From Bimuria novae-zelandiae CBS 107.79 (taxonomy: Eukaryota; Ascomycota; Dothideomycetes; Pleosporales; Didymosphaeriaceae), in contig ML976674.1 in assembly GCA_010015655.1 (NCBI GenBank), positions 124,001 to 188,000 of the forward strand: a stretch of 64,000 nucleotides of DNA, written 5' to 3'. Made by a program: the position numbers and the translations under genes. The number at the start of each line of letters is the position of its first letter. Positions within the stretch are counted from its first letter, which is position 1. Under the pieces are notes generated by a model. It was not told where the DNA came from, did no database searches, and saw only the letters and a list, made by a program, of their open reading frames with translations. Shown piece after piece: positions 55,682 to 64,000 of the stretch.

Positions 55682-58600
55682 GGTTTTGTACTAGTTCCCA
55701 TATATTGTGGTCCTCTGGCCATCCTTCCCATTTCACTAGGTACCTGTACTAACGTCTAATTTTCCGTAGATCCCTAATTACTTCGACCTCGTACTCCTTG
55801 TCCTCAAGTTTGAGTTAGGTCTCTAGTTTGGCGTCTGGTGGTGCTGGTTCCAGCAGCGATTTGTGGAAAACTAGGTGTATACGTGTATCTATAGGTAACT
55901 ATAGTTTAAAATTAACTAGGCCTCTAACTTCCTAGATTTTAAATAGTCCTTTTTAAAAGTTATCTAGTTTTTTGCTTAGTCTCGTTATCTTAAGATTTTT
56001 TTGTAAGAGGAGGACTCTATCCCCCTCCTTAAAGGTTAGTTTTATAATCCTTTTCTTATTTGCTTATCGCGCTATTTATTTGTTACGTCGCGCGATGTTC
56101 TCGTGTAGTGTTTTATATAGGTCCTATATAAGTTCGGCCTTATTAGCTGCGTTCTTTGCAATGCTCTAAATATCTAATAGATCCCAGTGAGTCGTTGGCT
56201 TACATCCATGGTTGGCGTAATATGGCAAGTACCCCGTAGTCGCCGATCTTGCGCTATTGTATGCCAGCTAGGCCGTTAGCAATAGCTTAACCTAGTTATC
56301 TTAAAGCTTATTTACATACATCTAGAGATACTATTCTAATGTTTAGTTTATTTACTTAGTTTAGCTATCTATTTTAAGATAGAAGCTCGTCGTAAGCTTG
56401 TGCTTAATCCCTAATTTAGCTATAAACGTGGTCTAGTATAACGATATAAATATCTTGGCCCTGTCTATAATAAACTCGTTAGGTCGTTTAACCTGTAATA
56501 TTAGTTCTTGTTCTACCACGTAGGCTAGTTCTTCTACTAATATAGCTTCCCTAATTGGCACAAACCTCGACTCTTTAGTAAGTTAATAGATTATAACTAA
56601 AATTAAGTCGTAGGATCCTTATTCCCTGGTGCTAGTAATACTAGTAACTTTACAATAAAGTCCATGGTCACGCTTAACCATAGTCTTAGGGGTGGCTATA
56701 GTGGCTGTAAGAGGCCATAGGGCTTATGTCTCTTAGGCTTATTCTAGTAACAGGCTAAGCAGTTGCCTAAAACCTTCTATACTATCTAGCGTAGCCAAGG
56801 GATAGTATATTTGTTCGCGATTTAACGCGTCGTTTTAGCGATCCCTAGGTGTCCCTAATCCCTATCTTTATATAATTTTTTAATTAGTAGCGGAGCCATC
56901 TGCTTGCTAATCTAGATATGGTTTTAATAGTCCTATACTATTAATTTCGTGGCTTAGTAGAGGTTATATGCTTGGCAATCCTCGTTCGTAAGCCTACTAT
57001 AATCCCGTATCCTATCCACGACTAGTCCGTAATAGGTAAAGTCTACGCGTTACACCTCTAGTGCTAGCGCGAGCTATGTTTTATTATAGGAAAGGGTCCC
57101 GTCCTTCGCGTAGGTTAAAATTACAACATGATTACCTCTATTGTCTTCTTCTATAAGATCCAATCGTTTGCTAAGTGCATCTGCTACAGCATTTACATTT
57201 CCTAGTAGATACGTGATGCGAAAGTCGAATTCCGCTATCTATTTAGACTATCTAGCCTGTTATTAATTAAGCTTCTTAGTCGTTGTAAAGCGTGTCAGAT
57301 TAAGGTAATTAAAGAATACCTCTATCTAATATTTAGCTCCCTTAAGCTGCGCTTCTTATTACTTAAAATAGTTAATAATAGCTAGTAGTTCCTTATCGTA
57401 GATTTCGTAGTTAAGCTCTACCTCTAAGAGTTTACGTGCGTGGTAGAAGACGGGTCTCCACTTACCGTCGTTATATTCTTATAATAGGACGGCCCCTAGC
57501 GCATAATCTAATGCGTCTGTGTAGATGCGATGTCGTCGCTCCGGGTCGTACATCTATAGTAGGGGTGCTGTTAGGAATAGGCGCTTTAGTTATTTAAAAG
57601 CTTCCTTCTCTGCTTCTTATAGAGGTCGCCATTTTCCTATCTTCGTAAGTTCTATTAGTAGAGTGGTAACTTTTAAGTAGTTCCTAATGAATTTGCGATA
57701 GAAGTTAGTAAAGTCTAAGAAAGACTAGATATCTTTTACTAATTATAATAGTAGCTATTCTTCTATTATCGCGATCTTCTTCAGGTCCATCTTAACACCT
57801 TCTCGGGATATCACAAATCCTAAATATTCTGTCTTAGTAACATGGAACTCGCACTTCTTAGGGTGTAGGAGTAATTAATACTTTTATAACTTCTATAGTA
57901 CTTTGCGTACATGTCCTTTGTGCTCTTCCAAGGTTCCGTGTAAGTATATTAAGATATCGTCGAGGTACGCCGTGCAGAATACGTCCAAGTATTTATATAG
58001 TACTTAATTAATTAACTCTTAGAAGGTTGCTGGTGCGTTGGTTAGCCCTATAGGCATAACTATGTACTTAAAAAGGCTATATCGTGTGCGGAACGCCGTT
58101 TTCCACTTGTGCCCTTTCGCAATTCGAATCCTGTGGAATCTATCTTGGACGTTGAATTTCGTGAAGTATTTAGCTCCTTGGAGTCTATCTATGAGCTCCG
58201 TTATTAGTAGTAACAGGTAGCGATTTTTAATCGCCACGGCGTTTAGCTATCTATAATCTATATAAAGTTATAGCCTGCCGTCTTTCTTACAAATAAAGAG
58301 TATAGGGAAGGCCGTAGGGCTCTAACTAGGCCGCTATTTCCCTAAGCGCAGGTTCTTCTAGATTAGCTCTTTTAACTCTTTTTCTTACTCGTATATAAGG
58401 GGCCTTAGGCGCTCTAGCCGTAACTTGGCTCCTTTTACTAGTGGTATCTCGTAATCCTATTTCTTGTGTTTAGGTAGGATAGTCTTGTCGTGTTCCTTAA
58501 ATAGGTCTACGAATTCCTTATATTCTTTTAGTAGACTAGGGTTGTCTAGGACTATCTTAGTCTCCTAGACCTATATATAGTGCACCCGTCCTAGGTGTTA

Positions 58601-61100
58601 CTTTAAAATCCTATCTATCTTACATACTAATATTTCTTATATCTTAGATAGTCGACTCCTTTTTCTTGCCTAAGGTTAGGGAGTTTCCCTCCCACTAGGG
58701 CTCGCCTAAGCCTTCGCTAGTGGGTCCCGGGGAAGGATTGTTCGTTTAATCTAGTCTATCTATAGATTGTGTTATTCTAGCCATTTATATCTAATAATAG
58801 CTTTAATGTCTCCCATTTCCGCGATAGTGAAGACGTGTTAGTTCTCTAGGCCTTCTATGTTAACTTATACCGGCGCCGTCTTAAGGCGTAGCTAACCGTT
58901 ACTGTATCCTTATAATTAGGTCCTGTCCGCGAGTCCTATTTATAGTAGTGTTTTCTTATTATAATATAGTATATTATACTTCTTAACTACTTATAGGGCG
59001 ATTAGACACGCGTCTGCCCCTGGGTTAATTAGTGCTATAACACGATGTCTATGCACCGTAATGTCTTTAATTAAGCGCTTCTTAACTTAGCGAGTGTCTA
59101 CTTAATAAGCTATAATAATTACACTATTACTAGTGTGGCTTGTTACCTAGTAATAATTTAGTTTTTTAAATTATCGGATCCTTTATCTAAGGTTTTAGAC
59201 TAATTGGCGTCGGCTTCCTTAATCTAGTCCTAGACCTTAGATAGCTTAGAGACTTCCTTAATTTAGTGCTACTTATATTGCTATTAATACAGGGCGTAAG
59301 TCTCTCTAATTCTATTAGATTTGTATACTCCTTGATTCCTATGTTGCGGGTAATTTGGAGTAAGGCATTCGTTCTGGGCTAATACACTATGCCCTAGATA
59401 GCTATCTAAGGAGGCTACCTCTTCCTATAGGCTCAGGTGTGCGAAGCACTATAGGTTATATTATTTTTACTTAATTAACAAGTAGTCCGCGTCTCTTTCT
59501 AGCTATATATTCCTTATTATTGTGCTAGTGTCGCGGGGGTTTAAGCCCTAAGGGAACTAACCTGTCTCGAACTTCTATTGCCTGTGTATTTTATAGGTAA
59601 TGTCGAAACATCGGTGCTAGCCATTCTATTTGTAATACTTAGCCTAATAGGCTAAAAAGTGTTTGTGGTAGTTATTAGGTACGCTGCACTAGCTCTGCTT
59701 TAACCTATAGTGTTCCAAACCTCTTAGAAAATAGGAGGCCTTAACTCTAGCCTTAAAGTGTTGTTAGCATCCTTTGCGCGTGCATTGCCACCACTTAGCG
59801 TATTTATGTCGTTCCTGTATCGTGATCTGGCGTAGGTATTACTTTGGGCGCCCCTGTAACTTCTTCGCTAGCCAGTAGGCGTCCCATGCGTGTGCCCCTT
59901 AGACAATCACTTTTGCCTCATATTAAAATAATTAATATAGCGCACTACTGCACATCTAGTAGGTGTTGTTAGCTAGTCTTTAGAAGATCTAGTACTTAGG
60001 AAGGGTCTTTTGTTCCTCTTCCTCTTCTATTAGCTCTAGGATCTCCTGCGTAAGATCTAATTCGTCGGCTCCTGCTAGCGTAAGGGTGGCTATAGCCACT
60101 CGTAAGAGGTTAGTCGTATTAACCTTAGTCTCCTAATCGTTATAGTCTTTAGCGAAGTAGCCTGGCTTGCTATATTAGAGGTAGGCTTTATCTTTAAACC
60201 TTTATTCTTATTCTTCCTGCGAGATACTATTCTTGCCCTAGTAACTCTTTTTTAGTCTATATGGCTATTTTCCCTTGCCGTTCTTTCTTTTGTACTATTA
60301 GGCTTTATTAGTTATAATAATATCTCCGTCCTAGTCTCTTCCTGCGGGCCTGGATTAATTCTCTTTTCTAGTAAGTAGCCTAGTACTATGCTGTTTTTCT
60401 AGCTTACGTTTATATAGGCAATTGTCTACTTTAATTATATTATTAATAAGTTCTTCTAGGTCGTTTGCTTTTCCTTAGTAGACTAATTCGTCTTTAACTA
60501 ATTCTTTTAGTCTATTATAGTAGGCAATTATAAGTGGGGCTTCTCCCCATCCTTTAAGTTCTGCCTTGATCTGTTTAAACTCTAGTGTATAGAGTACCGC
60601 CGATTTTTCCTAACGTAGGCGCTAGAGGCGTATTTTGGCTTAATGTCCTTTATTAATAGTGCCAAATATTCCTTTCACGGCCTTACAAAAAGACTCCTAG
60701 TCCTTAAAGGCGTCTTTAGTGGCGTCTAAACTATAATCCTCTAATTTGCTATTCTTAAAGAAATTATTAATTATTAGTCTAGCCTACGCGACTGCCTTGT
60801 CTTGTATATTTATATAGGTAACTAGGATCTTATCTTATTCCGTATTAAACTTTCCTAGGTTATAATAGATAAATAGTTCTATCTAGGTTAGGAACGTTCC
60901 TAGGTAATCCTTTCCTAAATAGGGTTTAGGCTTCGGGACCTTTAGTTAATGTTTCGCATTTTCCTATTAGCTCATCTTCTCGCTTATCTAGTTAATAATT
61001 TCTTATAGTTAGGCTATCTAAGCCGCTTGTTTAATAATTATCTCTCCTAGGGTCTTTTCCTTAGGTGCCGGAGCTGCGGTGGTCGAACTAGGTCCTGCTA
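55575..61100 (-). pseudogene. RIP-degraded gag-pol of element D
   Basis: The minus-strand polyprotein is interrupted by many stops, but a 72-codon RT stretch is open at 58019-58237 (LLLITELIDRLQGAKYFTKFNVQDRFHRI and later IVMPIGLTNAPATF). The 3' end is the best preserved: a chromodomain (YLVKWEGWPEDHNIW) runs into TALERFYEEHPEVPRPDLQ and a stop at 55575-55577. If that stop is original, pol and the antisense gene overlap tail to tail by 107 bases. The gag start is not identifiable. Mutation is heavier in the 5' two thirds than near the 3' end. Confidence 0.8.
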
Positions 61101-61122
61101 TTGTACCGTAGGGTAGTTAAAG

Positions 61123-61655
61123 TGTTATAAGGCTCTCACACCTTATTCTAATCTAAGTTAGGGCAGTAAGGTATTGTAGTGCTTTATAGATTATTTAGTA
61201 GTATAAGTTAATGCGACACTTAGCGCGAGGCTAGATAATCTAATCTTATAACAAAGTAAGATAACTATTAGTCTATATAGGAGAACGTACTCGCACAGAA
61301 GATATGTAAGTTAACTACAAGGAGGGAAACAACATAGGAGAATCGTCACACTATATACCAGTCTGTTTCCTCCCTTGTCCCTGGGTGCTCTGTCATTCCC
61401 CACAGAGCGCAGTCGCTCTATAGGCCCTTACAGAGCGTCAGTGTGTCGGCGCTCTGTCCGCCAAGACAGAGCGTCATCACGTAATACGCCCGTTCGGTAT
61501 GTCGGCGCTCTATCCGCCAAGACAGAGCGTCGTTACGTGATACATTGGTCCGGCGTATTACCCCACGGCCCTCGTGCCGTGCGACCTGCGTCCCTTCCTA
61601 GACACCTCGTCCACTATAGAGATTCATTCCTGCGCTATCCTTCGGGATCGTAACA
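61123..61655 (-). repeat. Element D 5' LTR
   Basis: 533 bases matching 54416-54948. The CGG-N8-CCG units are at 61447-61460 and 61503-61516. A TATATAG box (complement of 61351-61357) lies about 34 bases before GTAGTTAA (complement of 61311-61318), the likely start of R. GTAGTTAA is complementary to the TTAACTAC just inside the LTR (complement of 61113-61120). Confidence 0.92.
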
Positions 61656-62600
61656 CCTATAATAGCTAAATAAGTATAGCTTTATATAATCCGTGATTTC
61701 CTTTAATCTTTTCACGAAGTAACTATGTTTCTTTAAGGAGATTATACAACACTTAAAAAAGTTTTAGTATTAATTTACTTACTTTAGAGGAAAATATATA
61801 TATTATTAGTAAGTTATATAACACTTTTAGCTAGGCCTCTTTAACAAATTCTTTTCTTCTAGGAGAAAGCTAATAAGGCTAATAATAAGTTTATAGCTCC
61901 TTAACTTTAGCGGGCCTAAGACAAGTGCGTAACTTATATCTAAAAATTAAACGCTTCTCTGTACTATCTAGTAGCACGCGTTTTCGATCTAGAAGCTCGT
62001 ACAGGTTTCTTAAAAGTGGAAGACGAGGAGGGAGTAGAGAAGCTTATAGCTAAAGGAGAAAAGAAAGTCTATATTATACGAAAGCTTTAGGAGAGATTCC
62101 GTAATAAAATAACGCCTTTAGCTATGCCATGCAAGTCTAGCAAGCTCCCCCTTTAATTTAAAAATAATATAACTAGCTTCTAGAAAGAGATCTAGGAGCT
62201 TAAGTTTAAGAAATATTATCTATAAAGCTAAGATAAGTTTAATACTTATATTAGTAAAAATTAGACTATACTAGAAAGTAGTATAATAACTATTTAATAG
62301 TAAAGTTAGTCTTTTTAGTGTAAAAGGTTTCTATAACTTTTACAGCTTGCAATTAAAGTTCTTTTAATACCTAAAATAAGTAATAAGCTAAAGAAAGTAT
62401 TTTTAGATTTTTAGCGTCGTGTTCTTTAAGATTATACAAAGACAAATCTATAACTACTTAAAGTATTAAAATATGCGAAAGACTAGACTGCATAAGGCAT
62501 TCTAAGTATTCCTTTATAATATAAATAAATTACCTTACTACTAGGGATTACGCAATCTCCTTTCTGTACATATTTTATAGGTTTAAGTCCTTTTTAAGTA
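61656..62600 (+). pseudogene. hAT transposase, C-terminal part, RIP-degraded
   Basis: Position after element D and high density of TAA/TAG codons fit the rest of the hAT transposase. A Lys/Glu-rich stretch (EKLIAKGEKKVY) and short helical segments can be read, but the hAT dimerisation motif is not legible. Assignment rests mainly on location inside the hAT ends. Confidence 0.45.
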
Positions 62601-62639
62601 GTATAATGCCAAAGTTATCAACGTGAAAGTTTGCCAAGA

Positions 62640-62731
62640 AATTATCGACGCTATCGGATAGTCGGCCGATAGTTATCGGTCGATAGGCTATCGGTTCGAT
62701 AGCCCTATCGGGCCTATCGACCGCAAGTCTG
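62640..62731 (-). repeat. hAT right end with subterminal CGATAG repeats
   Basis: Five to six CGATAG/CTATCG words within 80 bases before the inverted CAGACTTGCGG end and the 8-base duplication. Confidence 0.85.
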
Positions 62732-62739
62732 GAGCTTCC

Positions 62740-63135
62740 ACAATTCAGCGCCTCTGTCCAAGTGGAGACACGTATACAGAACAGCCAAGCAAGGGTACCT
62801 ATTTGACCATAGGATAAATAGACGATCCGGGAAGTGTGATGGTTGGTGCGCCTATGGGAGTCGCCTGCGTCTACATTGGCTGGCGCCTCAATGCCCCGCA
62901 CTACATTCCGAGCCTCGGCAAATGTCCTTGTAAACAATACATACACAAGAATTTAGCAGTGAAGACCTGTTCAACCAATGCACCGCACGGAGGTAGAGTG
63001 CCATTTTCGGGCATAGACCTCCGAATATGTCAGTGGGCGACCGTCGGCTGCCCCGCATATACCTAGGGGAGCATTAAGTGATGAGAACTGCAACACAACA
63101 CATCGATTGATGCTCAGTGCTCAACTCAAGCTCCC
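62740..63135. other. Intergenic, promoter of the SDR gene
   Basis: Normal composition. A minus-strand frame at 62575-62946 crosses the transposon end and is not credible as a gene. Confidence 0.55.
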
Positions 63136-64000
63136 ATGGCCGACATACCAAGCGAACCTCCTCCTCGCGGGCTCAAAGGCAAAGCCGCTATCGTCACCGG
63201 CGCCGGCTGCGCCAGCGATGGCATCGGAAACGGTCGCGCGATAGCCATCATGCTCGCAGACGAAGGTTGCAACGTCCTATGTCTAGATATGAACCTAAAA
63301 GATGCCGAGATAACAGCCGCAATGGCCAATTCGAAACCGGGTCGAGGTCAAGCGACAGCCTTCAAATGCGACGTAACCAAAGCAACCGACTGCGAAGCTT
63401 CCGTCCAACATGCTCTGACTTCCTTCGGTAGGCTAGACATCCTAATCAACACCGTCGGCATAGGCGGCGCTCCGGGAACTGCGCTGGATGTGGATATGGA
63501 GGCTTTCGCAGAGGGACTTGAGATCAATGTCACGAGTATGGTGCTCATGGTGAAGTATAGCATCCCTGCGATGCTGAAGAATGAGGGTGCGGTGAAGGGG
63601 AGTATTGTGAATATGGGGAGTGTGGCAGGACTGAAGGGCGGGACGCCGCATCTGCTGTATCCCACGAGTAAAGGCGCGGTAGTCAATATGACAAGGGCGA
63701 TGGCGGCGCATCATGCGGAGAGTGGGATTAGGGTGAATTGTGTTTGTCCTGGGGTAAGTTGCGAGTTATACTTTCGTGCTGGTGCTTTGCTTTCCGATAG
63801 TCTCCAGAGGGCAATGGGCTGACGTGGCTAGATGTTATACACGCCTATGATGTACGCAGGTGGTATGAGCGAAGAAGCTCGAGAAGCACGGCGGAAGAGA
63901 AGCCTTCTAGGCATAGAAGGCAATGCTTGGGACGCGGCGTGTGCGGTGGCTTTCCTTGCGAGCGACCATGCGAGATGGATCACTGGTGCGGTACTTCCTG
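63136..64000 (+). CDS. Short-chain dehydrogenase/reductase (partial, runs off window)
   Basis: Exon 1 63136-63753, a 78-base intron (63754-63831, GTAAGT donor, CTGACG branch) and exon 2 from 63832 to beyond the window. The cofactor motif TGAGCASDGIGNG is at 21-33. The acidic/adenine region is CDV (79-81), with NTVG at 105-108 in place of NNAG. The catalytic set is Asn131, Ser162, Tyr175 and Lys179 (YPTSK). After the splice the frame reads VCPGMLYTPMMYAGGMSEEA and AVAFLASDHARWITGAVLP, the usual end of classical SDRs. It is an NAD(P)-dependent oxidoreductase; the substrate is unknown. An earlier in-frame ATG is absent; MADIPSEPP is the natural start. Confidence 0.88.

Larger units (their letters stand above)
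54416..61655 (-). mobile_element. Complete chromodomain Ty3/gypsy element D
   Basis: 533-base LTRs (54416-54948 and 61123-61655) with flanking CCTAT (54411-54415 and 61656-61660). Minus-strand motifs: zinc knuckle (60,130-60,190), protease (about 59,000-59,040, LINPGADACLIAL), RT (open stretch 58019-58237), integrase (about 56,050-56,900) and chromodomain (about 55,690-55,790, YLVKWEGWPEDHN). The purine tract AAGAGGGGGGATAG abuts the 3' LTR (complement of 54949-54962). An antisense Zn2Cys6 gene lies at 55103-55681. The last ~900 bases and the U3 regions are much less RIP-mutated than the rest of pol. Confidence 0.94.
52415..62731 (+). mobile_element. hAT-family DNA transposon expanded by nested retroelements
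   Basis: The ends are CAGAGTTGCGGCCGATAG at 52415 and its imperfect inverse at 62731 (CAGACTTGCGGTCGATAG read on the minus strand). They are flanked by an 8-base duplication GAGCTTCC (52407-52414 and 62732-62739). Eight-base duplications and CAG-type ends are hallmarks of hAT. Plus-strand transposase remains lie at 52,560-53,648, 54,111-54,415 and 61,661-62,600. Subtracting the solo LTR (53654-54105), element D (54416-61655) and their duplications leaves about 2.6 kb. The interior is RIP-mutated. Subterminal regions carry repeated CGATAGCC/TATCGG units. Confidence 0.88.

Noticed and set aside
61375..61653. 92-residue ORF in the D-type U3
   Set aside because: Product of the 56-base GC-rich repeats in U3; interrupted in the sister LTR.
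1..64000. CRISPR arrays, bacterial operons or ribosome binding sites
   Set aside because: Spliced genes, RIP and LTR elements show a fungal nuclear genome; no regularly spaced array was seen.

Overview
The window looks like chromosomal DNA of a filamentous ascomycete (Pezizomycotina; a Dothideomycete is my best guess). The genes have very short introns (about 45-80 bases) with GT..AG ends and CTAAC/CTGAC-like branch sites. The gene content is typical (PEX3, beta-carbonic anhydrase, GT8, bZIP, CorA-like, F-box proteins). Long AT-rich blocks carry C-to-T/G-to-A decay of the kind left by repeat-induced point mutation (RIP). No species can be named from the sequence alone.

Layout. 1-23,593 is a repeat block. 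A Ty3/gypsy relic (plus strand) is split by a complete Ty1/copia element (111-6302, minus, TSD AAAAT). Then comes a complete chromodomain gypsy element A (7129-14983, minus, TSD ATTAC), which itself carries two solo LTRs. A pogo-type DNA transposase (minus) is cut in two by gypsy element B (16222-23194, plus, TSD CTTGC). 24,237-25,763 is a CorA-like membrane protein gene. 26,389-28,178 is a RIP-mutated Fot1/pogo transposon sitting inside the coding region of a decayed secreted/GPI-type gene (26,301-31,097). 31,779-52,272 is the gene island: a secreted beta-propeller, a bZIP factor, an F-box-like pseudogene, a GT8 enzyme, PEX3, further F-box-like genes (some broken), a coiled-coil protein, beta-carbonic anhydrase and an alpha/beta hydrolase. 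52,415-62,731 is a hAT transposon (8-base TSD) that grew from about 2.6 kb to 10.3 kb by taking in a solo LTR and a complete gypsy element D (54416-61655, minus, TSD CCTAT). 63,136 to the end is the start of a short-chain dehydrogenase.

Most interesting signal. The gypsy elements carry an extra gene between the 3' LTR and the end of pol, on the strand opposite to gag-pol. In element D it is nearly intact and encodes a Gal4-type Zn(II)2Cys6 cluster (CX2CX6CX8CX2CX6C), a coiled-coil-like helix and an aromatic/acidic tail. Elements A and B carry RIP-mutated 169-codon relatives. The neighbouring U3 region of element D is different from that of A and B, while R-U5 and pol are shared. The D-type U3 holds two CGG-N8-CCG inverted triplets 56 bases apart, the kind of site Zn2Cys6 dimers bind. 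This suggests a retrotransposon that carries its own DNA-binding regulator together with the promoter it reads, swapped as one block.

The host genes do not form an obvious pathway. They are ordinary housekeeping and regulatory genes interleaved with F-box-like genes, several of which have stop codons or frameshifts of the RIP or small-duplication type.
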